Assembly: GCA_910589385.1 (NCBI GenBank)
Contig: CAJUTU010000012.1
Coordinates: 1 to 64,000, forward strand
Length of the DNA: 64,000 bases
Origin: an uncultured Lachnospiraceae bacterium
GTDB taxonomy: Bacteria; Bacillota; Clostridia; Lachnospirales; Lachnospiraceae
Reading direction: 5' to 3'
Part shown: positions 8,518 to 17,940 of the stretch, piece by piece
Layout: each line of letters begins with the position of its first letter
Position numbering within the stretch: position 1 is the first letter of the stretch
Notes under the pieces: generated by a model
What the model saw: only the letters and a program-made list of their open reading frames with translations
Database searches by the model: none
What the model was told of the DNA's origin: nothing
Translations under genes and position numbers: made by a program

Positions 8518-9831
8518 ATGAAGGTGCTGGCTATCGACAGTTCCGGGCTGACAGCGTCCGTGGCCATTGTAGATGATACGCATACGGTTGCAGAGTATAC
8601 GGTCAATTATGATCAGACCGCATTTCGCAATTCCGGTAAAACGGGAGAGGCGGATGGTGTATTGGGGGATCCTGCTAAAGTGCAGGCGGCGAAAAGTGCA
8701 TGCGGCCATGGCGGCACAGGGGGGATCCACCCGGTTAAAGGGAAAAAGACGCATTCCCAGACGCTGCTGCCGATGATTGACGAGATGGTTAAGATGGCAG
8801 GCTTCCATCTGGCGGATGTGGATGCCATTGCAGTCGCTGGAGGGCCAGGCTCCTTTACGGGGCTTCGGATTGGCTCTTCAACGGCAAAAGGACTGGGGCT
8901 GGCGCTGGATAAACCTTTGATCCATGTGCCTACGGTGGATGGACTTGCGTATCAGGCCTATGGCTGTGAGGATATCATCTGCCCTCTCATGGATGCGCGG
9001 AGGGAACAGGTCTATACCGGAATTTATACATTTTCCAGAGAAATTGGGAAAGCAGGACGCGCAAAGGAAACGAAACCCGTATTTCAGGTACTGGAAGCGC
9101 AGACAGTGATTTCCGTGGAGGATTTGATCCAGAGGCTGAATCATTACGGGCAGCCTGTCGTGCTGCTTGGGGACGGAGTGCCGGTTTACCGCGAAATTCT
9201 ATCTGCTGGGCTGGAAGTGCCTTATTCTTTTGCACCTGCTTACATGAACCGGCAGCGCGCCGCAGTGGTCGCAGAGTTGGGGATCCGGTATTATCAAGCC
9301 GGAAAGTATGAGACTGCAGGGGAGCACAAGCCGGAATATCTGCGGCTGTCCCAGGCAGAGCGCGAACGGATGCAGAAAGAAAATGCAGCAGAGCTTGTGG
9401 TGCGTAAGATGGAGGCCGGGGACGCGGCGGCTGTGGCAGAGATAGAATATCAAAGTTTTCCGGATCCGTGGAGCCAGAAAGGTGTGCTGGAAACCATTGA
9501 CAATCCGCAGGCCATTTGTCTGGCGGCAGAAAAAGCCGGAAGAGTGATGGGGTATCTATTGGCCTATACGGCGGCAGATGAAGCTGAGATCGCGCGGATT
9601 GCAGTTATCAGGGAACAGCAGAAGCAAGGCATAGGCAGGAAAATTTTGGAAATACTGATAGATATCTGTAGAGAAAAAAAGATCCGAAAACTAATGCTGG
9701 ACGTGCGCAAAAGCAATGAGGGAGCAAAAGCATTTTATACAAAAGCAGGTTTTGTGGAGGATGGCATCCGCAGAGGATTTTATGCAAAGCCCCAGGAGGA
9801 TGCAGTGCTGATGAGCAGGGAAAACACTTAG
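8518..9831 (+). CDS. tsaB: TsaB-RimI fusion protein
   Basis: Residues 1 to about 265 are TsaB, the ASKHA-fold partner of TsaD: MKVLAIDSSG, KTHSQTLLP near 77, and AGGPGSFTGLRIG near 106. Residues 295-437 are a GNAT domain like RimI, which acetylates the N-terminus of ribosomal protein S18: ARIAVIREQQKQGIG and the closing KAFYTKAGFVEDGIRRGFY. Fusions of these two are common in Lachnospiraceae-type genomes. An extra segment of about 45 residues (32-76), rich in Gly, Lys and Ala, is inserted in the first TsaB subdomain. Confidence 0.92.
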   Translation: MKVLAIDSSGLTASVAIVDDTHTVAEYTVNYDQTAFRNSGKTGEADGVLGDPAKVQAAKSACGHGGTGGIHPVKGKKTHSQTLLPMIDEMVKMAGFHLADVDAIAVAGGPGSFTGLRIGSSTAKGLGLALDKPLIHVPTVDGLAYQAYGCEDIICPLMDARREQVYTGIYTFSREIGKAGRAKETKPVFQVLEAQTVISVEDLIQRLNHYGQPVVLLGDGVPVYREILSAGLEVPYSFAPAYMNRQRAAVVAELGIRYYQAGKYETAGEHKPEYLRLSQAERERMQKENAAELVVRKMEAGDAAAVAEIEYQSFPDPWSQKGVLETIDNPQAICLAAEKAGRVMGYLLAYTAADEAEIARIAVIREQQKQGIGRKILEILIDICREKKIRKLMLDVRKSNEGAKAFYTKAGFVEDGIRRGFYAKPQEDAVLMSRENT

Positions 9832-10000
9832 CCCTATGGCCTTCGCTGAACCCGTGGAGGGTACAGGAAATATGCTGTAACTGAGGGAACACTTCCCAGT
9901 GGGAAACAAGAGAGAAAACCGTTATAATTTAGGCGTAACAGGTGTGTGCAAAAGCAGCCTTTTTACATGCACTAAGACAATACTCACAGGAGGAAATTGT

Positions 10001-10246
10001 ATGCGCCAGTATCAGATAAAAAGAACAGAAGAAACCAGGAAAGAAGTTACCAAAATTATTTGCAATCAATGTGGAAAAGAGATTCCAGTTGTGAATGGAC
10101 AGGCACAGGAAGGGGTATTCAGCGTGGATTTTGCCTGGGGATATTTTTCAGAAAAGGATGGCGAGAAGCATTCTTTTGAATTATGCGAGGAATGCTATGA
10201 CGCGCTTCTGAAAGGATTCCGGATTCCGGCAGAGATAGAAGGATAA
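10001..10246 (+). CDS. Small zinc-ribbon-like hypothetical protein
   Basis: The 81-residue protein has two CxxC pairs (CNQCG near residue 21 and CEEC near 63), suggesting a zinc knuckle. A perfect AGGAGG lies 7 bases before ATG 10001. No named family is recognised. It sits between tsaB-rimI and the RNase Z gene on the same strand. Confidence 0.7.
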   Translation: MRQYQIKRTEETRKEVTKIICNQCGKEIPVVNGQAQEGVFSVDFAWGYFSEKDGEKHSFELCEECYDALLKGFRIPAEIEG

Positions 10247-10288
10247 TGTACTTCAGGTTTTTGCGGCAGAAAATGGAGATTATGTATT

Positions 10289-11194
10289 ATGTTGGATGTA
10301 TGTTTGCTTGGATGCGGCGGGATGATGCCTCTTCCTTATCGCTGGCTGACTGCGCTGATGACCAGATTTAATGGCAGCAGCCTTTTGATCGACTGTGGGG
10401 AAGGGACACAGATTGCGATTAAAGAGAAGGGGTGGAGCTTCAAGCCGATTGACGTTATTTGTTTTACCCATTATCATGGTGACCATATCAGCGGCCTTCC
10501 GGGGCTGCTTCTTACGATGGGGAATGCAGAACGCAGGGAGCCCCTGACGATGATCGGCCCAAAAGGGCTGGAATATGTCGTGAATGCTCTGCGTGTGATT
10601 GCGCCAGAACTCCCTTTTCCCATTAATTTTATAGAGATTGAGGGAGCGGAGCAGACCTTTGAGCTGGAAGGATACCGGCTAAAAGCATTCCGGGTCAATC
10701 ATAACATACAGTGTTATGGTTATACTTTGGAGATTGACCGGGCAGGGAAATTTGACCCAGAGCGGGCCATGTGCCAGGAGATTCCGCAAAAGTACTGGGG
10801 GATTCTGCAGAAAGGCGAGAGCATTGAGGCAGACGGAAGAGTGCTGACCCCGGATATGGTGCTTGGTCCGGCACGAAAGGGTATCAAAATCACTTATACG
10901 ACTGACACCAGGCCGACAAAATCTATCGTGGAAAATGCAAAGAAGTCCGACCTTTTCATTTGTGAAGGAATGTATGGGGAGAAGGAAAAAGCAGCGAAAG
11001 CCGTAGAATATAAGCATATGACATTCTATGAGGCGGCACAGCTTGCGAAGGACGCGCAGGTAAAAGAACTGTGGCTGACTCATTATAGTCCGTCTATGAC
11101 CCGTGCGGAGATTTATATGGATGAAGTGCGGAAAATCTTTCCTGCGGCAAAGGCAGGAAAGGACAAAATGTCTGTGGAGATGAAATTTGAGTAG
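10289..11194 (+). CDS. rnz: Ribonuclease Z
   Basis: RNase Z removes the 3' trailer of tRNA precursors. This 301-residue metallo-beta-lactamase-fold protein has the signature FTHYHGDHISGLPGLL near residue 56, TYTTDTRPT near 204 and LWLTHYSPS near 262. The N-terminus (LLGCGGMMPLPYRWL) and absence of a long exosite loop fit the short bacterial form. Confidence 0.9.
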   Translation: MLDVCLLGCGGMMPLPYRWLTALMTRFNGSSLLIDCGEGTQIAIKEKGWSFKPIDVICFTHYHGDHISGLPGLLLTMGNAERREPLTMIGPKGLEYVVNALRVIAPELPFPINFIEIEGAEQTFELEGYRLKAFRVNHNIQCYGYTLEIDRAGKFDPERAMCQEIPQKYWGILQKGESIEADGRVLTPDMVLGPARKGIKITYTTDTRPTKSIVENAKKSDLFICEGMYGEKEKAAKAVEYKHMTFYEAAQLAKDAQVKELWLTHYSPSMTRAEIYMDEVRKIFPAAKAGKDKMSVEMKFE

Positions 11195-11246
11195 AAGATG
11201 TGCGGAGAATGGGCAGAGGATATGTAAGAAACAGGAGGTGCAATGA

Positions 11247-12269
11247 ATGAAAAAAGATATCTGTATATTGGCGATCGAGACCTCTTGTGATGAGACGGCG
11301 GCAGCAGTGGTACGCAATGGGAGAGAAATCTGCTCCAATATTATTTTTTCGCAGATAGACCTGCATAAGCTGTACGGTGGTGTGGTTCCTGAGATTGCGT
11401 CACGGAAGCATATCGAGAAAATCAATCAGGTTATTGAAGAGGCGCTGAAACAGGCTGGGACGGCTCTGGATGAGCTGGATGCAATTGCAGTCACTTACGG
11501 GCCGGGGCTTGTGGGCGCGCTGCTGGTAGGCGTAGCGGAGGCCAAGGCCATTGCTTATGCGAAGGATCTGCCTCTGATCGGAGTGCATCATATAGAAGGA
11601 CATATTTCGGCAAATTATATTGAGCATCCAGAGCTTGAACCACCATTTTTGTGTCTGGTCGTATCTGGCGGGCATACCCATCTTGTCTATGTCAGGGACT
11701 ATGGAAAATATGATATCCTTGGACGGACAAGGGATGATGCGGCAGGAGAGGCCTATGATAAGGTGGCCCGGGCAATCGGCCTGGGATATCCCGGCGGCCC
11801 GAAGATTGACAGGATTGCAAAGGAAGGAAATCCAGAGGCGATTTCATTTCCCAGAGCACATATAGAAGACTCACCTTATGATTTCAGTTTCAGCGGTGTG
11901 AAATCAGCGGTGCTGAATTATATCAATGGCTGTCAGATGAAAGGAGAATCTTTTCTGCCGGCAGATATTGCGGCATCATTCCAGAAAGCTGTGGTGGATG
12001 TGCTGGTGGAACATTCCATGTGGGCTGTGGAAGAATATAAGACGTGCAAGTTTGCGATCGCCGGAGGCGTGGCTTCTAACAGCGCACTCCGGGAGAGCAT
12101 GAAAAAGGCATGTGAAGAGCGGCAGACCACGTTCTATTATCCGTCGCCGGTTTTCTGTACAGACAACGCGGCTATGATAGGGGCGGCAGCTTATTATGAG
12201 TACCTTGCTGGAACCCGGCATGGATGGGATCTGAACGCAGTACCGAATCTGAAGTTGGGGGAACGTTAA
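11247..12269 (+). CDS. tsaD: tRNA threonylcarbamoyladenosine transferase TsaD
   Basis: TsaD transfers threonylcarbamoyl to A37 of tRNA. The 340 residues fit the family. ILAIETSCDETAAAVV opens the ASKHA fold, the metal-binding HHIEGH is near residue 111, and SGGHTHLVYV and GGPKIDRIA follow. AGGAGG precedes the ATG. With tsaE and tsaB in the same run, only tsaC is missing from the t6A set here. Confidence 0.95.
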   Translation: MKKDICILAIETSCDETAAAVVRNGREICSNIIFSQIDLHKLYGGVVPEIASRKHIEKINQVIEEALKQAGTALDELDAIAVTYGPGLVGALLVGVAEAKAIAYAKDLPLIGVHHIEGHISANYIEHPELEPPFLCLVVSGGHTHLVYVRDYGKYDILGRTRDDAAGEAYDKVARAIGLGYPGGPKIDRIAKEGNPEAISFPRAHIEDSPYDFSFSGVKSAVLNYINGCQMKGESFLPADIAASFQKAVVDVLVEHSMWAVEEYKTCKFAIAGGVASNSALRESMKKACEERQTTFYYPSPVFCTDNAAMIGAAAYYEYLAGTRHGWDLNAVPNLKLGER

Positions 12270-12271
12270 GG

Positions 12272-12979
12272 ATGGGAATGACAGAAAAGCCGCATTGCAC
12301 CGCAATTGTACTGGCAGGGGGCCGTGGGAGACGGATGGGGACAGAGGTACACAAGCAATATCTTCTGCTGGCAGACAAGCCGGTGCTTTTCTATTCTCTG
12401 AATGTGTTTCAGGCTTCTGATTTGATCGATGAGATCATTCTTGTGGCTGGAGAAGGGGAAGAGGAATATTGCCGCGAAAATTTTGTCCGCAGATTTTATT
12501 TGTCTAAGGTGGGTAAAATTATTTCCGGCGGCAGGGAGCGATACCATTCGGTGTGGAATGGACTGAAAAATGTGGAAGAGGAAGGCTATGTTTTCATCCA
12601 TGACGGCGCACGTCCCTTTGTGGATCAGGAGATGCTTGCCAGGCTTTATGAGGAGGTACAGATCCATAAAGCATGCGCAGCCGGAATGCCGGTAAAAGAT
12701 ACGATCAAGGTCGTGGATGAGAACTGTAATGTAAGAGACACACCGGACCGCAGCACCCTGTGGGCAGTGCAGACTCCCCAGGTTTTTGAGGCCGGATTGG
12801 TGAAAAGGGCATATGAAATGCTGATGCAGGAAGAAGAATGCCATCATGTTACGGATGATGCTAAAGTTGTGGAAGAGATGCTCCATTATCCAGTCAAGCT
12901 GGTGCAGGGCTCCTATGAAAATATAAAAATTACCACACCGGATGATCTGGTGATCGGCGAAGCGCTTGCGCGCCGATAG
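12272..12979 (+). CDS. ispD: 2-C-methyl-D-erythritol 4-phosphate cytidylyltransferase
   Basis: IspD makes CDP-methylerythritol in the non-mevalonate isoprenoid pathway. The N-terminal AIVLAGGRGRRMG nucleotide loop, VFIHDGARPFV near residue 108 and RSTLWAVQTPQVF are diagnostic. It starts three bases after the tsaD stop; ATG 12278 is an alternative start with a better spaced AAGGA. Length about 235 residues is normal. Confidence 0.93.
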   Translation: MGMTEKPHCTAIVLAGGRGRRMGTEVHKQYLLLADKPVLFYSLNVFQASDLIDEIILVAGEGEEEYCRENFVRRFYLSKVGKIISGGRERYHSVWNGLKNVEEEGYVFIHDGARPFVDQEMLARLYEEVQIHKACAAGMPVKDTIKVVDENCNVRDTPDRSTLWAVQTPQVFEAGLVKRAYEMLMQEEECHHVTDDAKVVEEMLHYPVKLVQGSYENIKITTPDDLVIGEALARR

Positions 12980-13093
12980 AGGGGATACTGTGCAGCATAG
13001 TCTATGGCTGTGCGTACTGGAATAGGATTTTTCAAATGCGCTCCAGGTTTTGAAAAATGAAACAACACGAAAATATTCCGGGGGCAGACGGAT

Positions 13094-16000
13094 ATGAATA
13101 AGATTGCTCAAAATATATTTAAGGCAGTCCATGAGGGGAAATGGCTGAGTATAGAATATAAAAATAAGAAAGACGAAATTACCAGTTATTGGATTGCAAT
13201 CCATGGGATTGATGTGAAGAGGAAAGCCCTCCGTGTGGAAGGGTTTCATTTGACTATGCATACAATCCAGGAATATGACTGTATTTATCTGGATTCGATC
13301 CTGTCATCGTCAGTGGTGGAAGCATCGACTTATAAAATAGAGCAGCGTCTTGTGGAAGATATCGAGCAGCACCCGGAAAAATACGAGTCTTTATTTGGAA
13401 AGACCGTGAATCTGAAAATCTTAAATTATCTGATTGACTGTAACCGTCTGGACACACAGACTTATGAGTGTGACTATTCCTTGATCCAACATCTGGACGA
13501 GGAGTCTTTTAAAAATGGAGAATATCCTCTGAGCAGGGAACAGTTCTCCCAGTTCGTCCACCAGTTCCAAAGAGAGAGTACCCAGTCTGAAAAACAGAAA
13601 ATATGGCAGTTCAGGCAGCTTGCTATGAATGAGCTGAGCATCCTTGTAAACGGAAGGAGCAGGCAGCGGGAAGCGTTGTATGTGCTTGCCTACCGGAAAC
13701 TTTATCTGGATGTAAAACGCCGTGTCTTGAAACCGGATACGGACATTACCATCTGCAGAGAATTCACGGTCAACGGCGAACGGGAAAGCATCCGGAAATA
13801 TATTGACCCGGCAGACTATGACCTGCTGGAAGAGTTCAATGGCAATAAAGAATTGCTCAAGGACAGGATCACCCGTTACAATTCTTTAAAACAAGGAGTG
13901 GATGACCGCCCATATATCATTGCCCTGGCAAGAAATATGAAAGTGGATCTGAATAAAGAGTATGACGCGGTCATAAAAAGCCTGGAGGAGGGGAAGGAGA
14001 CGTACCCTGTAAAAGCGTTTTTCGGAAAGCTGACCGGAAAGCCGGTCCGACGTAAGGATTATCCTCTGGCGCTGCTGGAGCGCAGGGCGAATCTGGATCA
14101 GCTTCTTGCTATCCACAATGCCATAAAGTATCCGGTCACCTATGTCCAGGGGCCGCCAGGCACCGGAAAATCCCACACCATCATCAACACCATCATCACG
14201 GCATTTTTCAACGAAAAGACCGTACTTTTAGCATCCTACAACAACCATCCGATCGATACAGTGGTAGAGAAGCTGCAGTCCATTCCCTACACTCAGGGGG
14301 CAGCCCGTAATTCGTGCCCTCCCGGGGCCGGCGGGAAACAGAAACAAGAAGAAAGTATACCGTTTCCTGTACTGCGGCTAGGAAATCAAAATCTGGTCAA
14401 AAAAACGCTTCTGGAGATCAGGGAGCAATATGAGCGGGTGAAGGGCTGCAAGATTTTTGAAAACACATTGGAAAAAAATAAGGGAAATAAGATCAACCGG
14501 ACCAAAGCGCTTACGGAACTGCTGAAAAAGTATGAACAGACATTGGCCCTGCAGGAAAAAAAGGATGCTATAGAGTGCCTGCTGGACAGAACCCGTCATT
14601 TGACATTCCAGACAGACCTGCAGGGGCGGCAGTTGGAGGAAATCCGCCGGGAACTTCAAGGAATCGGTGAGATTACCAATGAACAGGCATTGTCACTTCT
14701 GGATCATGATGAAAAGGAATTTAAAAAATATTTGTATTTTACGTCCATCAAGTATTTGAAGCGTCTGGGGGAACCGAAAAACGATGATCTGCGGAATATC
14801 CTGTATATTGAAGATGAGGATGAAAAAGTTAAAGCATTTCACCAATATATTGGCGGGCCGGAAAATGTCAAAAAGCTTCTCCGGATTTTTCCTGTGGTTG
14901 CGACATCCTGTATTTCTTCCCATAGGATCGGAACGCCAAAGCCCTATTTTGACATTACCATCATGGATGAGGCAAGCCAGTGCAGCACGGCGGTGTCGCT
15001 CCTTCCGGTCATCCGGGGGGAAAGCCTGCTGCTGGTAGGGGATCCTCAGCAGTTGAACCCGGTCATCCTTCTGGACAGGAAAGACAATGAAATTTTGAAA
15101 CAGCGCTATCACATCTCTCCAGAGTATGATTATGTGGAAAATTCGATTTATAAAACATTTTTGGCAAACGACGCTGTGAGTGAGGAAATCCTTCTCCGCC
15201 ATCATTACCGCTGCTGCAAGTCCATTATTGAGTTTAATAATGTAAAATATTATAACAGCCAGTTAAAGGTAGAAAGTATCCTAAAGCCGGAGCAGCCCCT
15301 GGTCTATGTGGATGTAAAAGGAAATGAGGCAGGGCTGAAAAATACGGCGCCGCGGGAGGCCCAGGAAATCTTGAAATATGTCTTGGAAAACCGGGAAAAA
15401 AAGATTGGGGTCATTACACCGTTTGCAAATCAAAAAGACTGCATACAACAGACGCTGGAAGAGCATGGGATCAAGGATGTGTCCTGTGGGACAGTCCATG
15501 CATTCCAGGGGGATGAGAAGGACATTATCTTATTTTCTACGGCGCTGACAGACCAGACATCGGAGAAAACCTATCACTGGCTGAAAAACAACCGGGAATT
15601 GATCAATGTGGCGACTTCACGTGCAAGAGAGAAACTGGTTCTGTTCTCCAGCACAAAAAATCTGGAGCGGCTCCACGATGAGACAGAGAGGGACGACATG
15701 TATGAACTGGCACGGTATGTCAGCCATAAAGGACGGTGCCAGGTGACGCCCGATGAAGTCCATTCACGTGCCCTGGGAATCAAGCCATACAGTACGCAGA
15801 CGGAGGAAGATTTTCTGGTCAGCCTCAACCATGCCCTGGGAAATATTCTGAATAACAACCGGAGATGCGCGGTGCGCAGGGAGGTTGCGATTTCCCAGGT
15901 ATTCCAGGATAATATCACAGGAGAAGGGCTGTTTTATAACGGAAGATTTGATTTTGTGATTTATGAGAGGGAGTATGGAGGGAGAGAACTGCCGATCCTC

Positions 16001-16180
16001 GCGATTGAACTGGACGGAAAAGAGCATCAGGAAGAGGAACTGGTGAAGCAGCGGGACAGGCAGAAGACAAATATATGCAGGCAGCATGGATTTGAGCTGA
16101 TCCGGGTGGAAAATTCGTATGCCAGGCGTTATTATTATATCAAGGGGATATTGGAGGAGTATTTCCGGAAGGTGAGGTAA
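13094..16180 (+). CDS. Large SF1 (Upf1/DNA2-like) helicase with C-terminal DUF2726-like nuclease domain
   Basis: The 1028-residue protein contains all superfamily 1 helicase landmarks: QGPPGTGKSHTI (Walker A) near residue 352, IMDEASQCS (Walker B) near 624, GDPQQLNPV near 649, LRHHYRC near 700, HAFQGDEKDII near 800 and NVATSRAREKLVL near 837. The last 110 residues (AIELDGKEHQ...KTNICRQHGFELIRV) match DUF2726, related to Vsr/PDDEXK nucleases. The first 75 residues resemble a WYL-type fold. It is probably a nucleic-acid processing or defence enzyme; a role in repair is equally possible. It appears to be a separate unit with an accompanying small CxxC protein. Confidence 0.85.
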   Translation: MNKIAQNIFKAVHEGKWLSIEYKNKKDEITSYWIAIHGIDVKRKALRVEGFHLTMHTIQEYDCIYLDSILSSSVVEASTYKIEQRLVEDIEQHPEKYESLFGKTVNLKILNYLIDCNRLDTQTYECDYSLIQHLDEESFKNGEYPLSREQFSQFVHQFQRESTQSEKQKIWQFRQLAMNELSILVNGRSRQREALYVLAYRKLYLDVKRRVLKPDTDITICREFTVNGERESIRKYIDPADYDLLEEFNGNKELLKDRITRYNSLKQGVDDRPYIIALARNMKVDLNKEYDAVIKSLEEGKETYPVKAFFGKLTGKPVRRKDYPLALLERRANLDQLLAIHNAIKYPVTYVQGPPGTGKSHTIINTIITAFFNEKTVLLASYNNHPIDTVVEKLQSIPYTQGAARNSCPPGAGGKQKQEESIPFPVLRLGNQNLVKKTLLEIREQYERVKGCKIFENTLEKNKGNKINRTKALTELLKKYEQTLALQEKKDAIECLLDRTRHLTFQTDLQGRQLEEIRRELQGIGEITNEQALSLLDHDEKEFKKYLYFTSIKYLKRLGEPKNDDLRNILYIEDEDEKVKAFHQYIGGPENVKKLLRIFPVVATSCISSHRIGTPKPYFDITIMDEASQCSTAVSLLPVIRGESLLLVGDPQQLNPVILLDRKDNEILKQRYHISPEYDYVENSIYKTFLANDAVSEEILLRHHYRCCKSIIEFNNVKYYNSQLKVESILKPEQPLVYVDVKGNEAGLKNTAPREAQEILKYVLENREKKIGVITPFANQKDCIQQTLEEHGIKDVSCGTVHAFQGDEKDIILFSTALTDQTSEKTYHWLKNNRELINVATSRAREKLVLFSSTKNLERLHDETERDDMYELARYVSHKGRCQVTPDEVHSRALGIKPYSTQTEEDFLVSLNHALGNILNNNRRCAVRREVAISQVFQDNITGEGLFYNGRFDFVIYEREYGGRELPILAIELDGKEHQEEELVKQRDRQKTNICRQHGFELIRVENSYARRYYYIKGILEEYFRKVR

Positions 16181-16265
16181 AGAGTAGGGATAAGAGATTG
16201 TGATGGAATATAAGAGAGGAAAGCGAAAGTGATGAGATTAAGAGAGGAAGCAGGGGGAGATGGCA

Positions 16266-16487
16266 ATGAGGTTATTTAAGAAGAAGCAGCAAGAGGTAAA
16301 AAAGGAGTACGACAGGGAAAACCAGAAACCGGTTCTGCACTGCAGCATCTGTACCGGGGAACAGGTGGCTGGATTTAAAGATATTCATACGGGCAAATTT
16401 GAAGAGGTGATGTGCATCAGGGATGACAGAGATTTGGAGCGGTTCAAGAGCATGTATGGATTGGAAGAAGTGGGGAAAGAGTATTAA
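16266..16487 (+). CDS. Small CxxC protein next to the helicase
   Basis: The product is 73 residues with a basic N-terminus, CSIC near residue 25 and a later Cys near 48. GGGGAG lies 6 bases before ATG 16266, which is why I prefer it over 16260. Family unknown. It is 85 bases downstream of the helicase gene and could be in the same transcript. Confidence 0.6.
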   Translation: MRLFKKKQQEVKKEYDRENQKPVLHCSICTGEQVAGFKDIHTGKFEEVMCIRDDRDLERFKSMYGLEEVGKEY

Positions 16488-16512
16488 AATTTACCTAATT
16501 CTCCAAAAAATA

Positions 16513-16541
16513 TTGACATTCAATTTTAGCCGTACTATAAT
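16513..16541 (+). promoter_or_regulatory. Promoter of rplM-rpsI
   Basis: Consensus TTGACA (16513) and TATAAT (16536) with a 17-base spacer. This is one of the strongest promoters in the window, as expected for ribosomal protein genes. Confidence 0.9.
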
Positions 16542-16547
16542 ATTACA

Positions 16548-16728
16548 GCGTGAAAAAGGGAGAAACAATATACACCAAAGCCCCGGAGTATATTGATTTC
16601 ATATAAAAGCAGTAAATAAGTGATTGTGATTCACTTGTATGTCTCCGGTTTTTCATCCACGATCGGACATTGGAAGGACAGGGAGCATATTTAGGAAAAG
16701 ATTTTAGAAAATAACAGGAGGAATCCCC
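16548..16728 (+). ncRNA. Ribosomal protein L13 operon leader
   Basis: About 180 untranslated bases separate the promoter from rplM. CCGGAG (near 16580) can pair with CTCCGG (near 16644), which is followed by TTTTTC, and AGTGA/TCACT forms an inner hairpin. The position and size fit the autoregulatory L13 leader of Firmicutes; I cannot confirm the covariance model by eye. Confidence 0.55.
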
Positions 16729-17157
16729 ATGAAAACTTATATGGCTAATCCAGACAAGGTTGAGAAGAAATGGTATGTAGTTGACGCACAAGGCCAGACC
16801 TTAGGACGTCTTGCATCCGAAGTAGCAAAAGTATTAAGAGGAAAGAATAAGCCGGAATTTACTCCGCATGTTGATACAGGAGATTATGTAGTCGTTGTGA
16901 ATGCAGCGAAGGTAAAAGTAACAGGTAAGAAGTTACAGCAGAAGATTTACTACAACCATTCCGAGTATGTTGGCGGAATGAGGGAGACTACACTGGCAGA
17001 GATGATGCAGAAAAAGCCGGAAAGAGTAGTGGAACTGGCTGTAAAGGGAATGCTTCCAAAAGGACCTTTAGGCAGGGAAATGTATAAGAAACTCCATGTA
17101 TATGCTGGCTCAGAGCATGCGCAGCAGGCTCAGAAACCAGAAGTATTGACATTTTAA
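16729..17157 (+). CDS. rplM: 50S ribosomal protein L13
   Basis: The 142-residue length and conserved stretches WYVVDAQGQTLGRLASEVA and KGMLPKGPLGREMYKKL identify L13, an early-assembly protein of the large subunit. AGGAGG precedes the ATG and rpsI follows after 26 bases. Confidence 0.97.
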   Translation: MKTYMANPDKVEKKWYVVDAQGQTLGRLASEVAKVLRGKNKPEFTPHVDTGDYVVVVNAAKVKVTGKKLQQKIYYNHSEYVGGMRETTLAEMMQKKPERVVELAVKGMLPKGPLGREMYKKLHVYAGSEHAQQAQKPEVLTF

Positions 17158-17183
17158 GGAAAGGTTGAAAGGAGGACATTACA

Positions 17184-17576
17184 GTGGCTAACGCAAAATA
17201 TTATGGAACAGGAAGAAGAAAAAAATCAATCGCAAGAGTATACCTTGTACCAGGTACAGGCAAGATTACAATAAATAAAAGAGACATTGACGATTATCTG
17301 AGCCTTGAGACATTGAAGGTGGTTGTCCGCCAGCCGCTCGTTGCAACAGATACAACAGATAAGTTTGACGTGCTGGTCAATGTAAAAGGCGGCGGTTATA
17401 CCGGACAGGCCGGAGCAATCCGCCACGGGATTTCACGTGCATTGTTAGAGGCTGATCCGGAGTACAGGGCAATCCTCAAAAAGGCAGGATACCTGACCCG
17501 TGACCCGAGAATGAAGGAAAGAAAGAAGTACGGTCTCAAAGCCGCAAGACGTGCACCGCAGTTTTCAAAGAGATAA
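17184..17576 (+). CDS. rpsI: 30S ribosomal protein S9
   Basis: The 130 residues begin ANAKYYGTGRRKKSIARVYL and end with the basic tail RRAPQFSKR that reaches the P-site tRNA. The start is GTG with AGGAGG upstream. A terminator follows, so the operon is rplM-rpsI only. Confidence 0.97.
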   Translation: MANAKYYGTGRRKKSIARVYLVPGTGKITINKRDIDDYLSLETLKVVVRQPLVATDTTDKFDVLVNVKGGGYTGQAGAIRHGISRALLEADPEYRAILKKAGYLTRDPRMKERKKYGLKAARRAPQFSKR

Positions 17577-17602
17577 TTTCATATCAATTTCAAAAAGTAT
17601 GC

Positions 17603-17639
17603 AAAACTCCCGAAAGTCCAGTATTTTCGGGAGTTTTTA
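17603..17639 (+). terminator. Rho-independent terminator of rplM-rpsI
   Basis: AAACTCCCGAAA pairs with TTTCGGGAGTTT, followed by a T run. Confidence 0.9.
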
Positions 17640-17718
17640 TCTATTTAAAAAAGGGCTGCATAAATGATGATACAGGCAACGGAACATCAGAAGTAAGACA
17701 GATTAGTGGGAAAACAGC

Positions 17719-17747
17719 TTGCCAGATAAAGAGCATTGTGTTATATT
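17719..17747 (+). promoter_or_regulatory. Promoter of the small toxin gene
   Basis: TTGCCA (17719) and TATATT (17742) are 17 bases apart. The resulting 5' leader of about 90 bases contains GGAGGG (17798), CCCTCC (17812) and the ribosome binding site GGAGGG (17832). The CCCTCC can pair with either, so the ribosome binding site may be masked in one fold. Confidence 0.6.
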
Positions 17748-17844
17748 GCTGACAGGGAAACCAAAGAGCCATAGGCGTCTTTACCCTTCTGATTTTCGGA
17801 GGGAAGAAAAGCCCTCCAGAACAAAAGAAAAGGAGGGTGATAGG

Positions 17845-17940
17845 ATGAATGTTACATATACGGATTTGTTCCAGTTTTGTATACTTGTCGTTGCCCTTGT
17901 CGGTCTGTGTTATCAGATTTTCAAGGATAAAAAGAAATAG
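17845..17940 (+). CDS. Small hydrophobic peptide, putative type I toxin
   Basis: The peptide is 31 residues: MNVTYTDLFQF, then one transmembrane helix (CILVVALVGLCYQIF), then KDKKK. This layout is that of holin-like type I toxins of Firmicutes. AGGAGG lies 8 bases before the ATG, closer than for the longer in-frame reading from 17719, which would lie inside the leader. The 3' end is overlapped by a convergent transcription unit. A degenerate second copy lies near 42.2-42.4 kb. Confidence 0.7.
   Translation: MNVTYTDLFQFCILVVALVGLCYQIFKDKKK

Noticed and set aside
12266..13261. 331-codon minus-strand open frame opposite ispD
   Set aside because: It is the mirror of a certain gene, has no ribosome binding site, and its composition (many His, Cys, Phe) is typical of antisense shadow.
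17719..17844. N-terminal extension of the small toxin to 73 residues
   Set aside because: The extension starts at the -35 box of the likely promoter and has no ribosome binding site; ATG 17845 has a perfect one.
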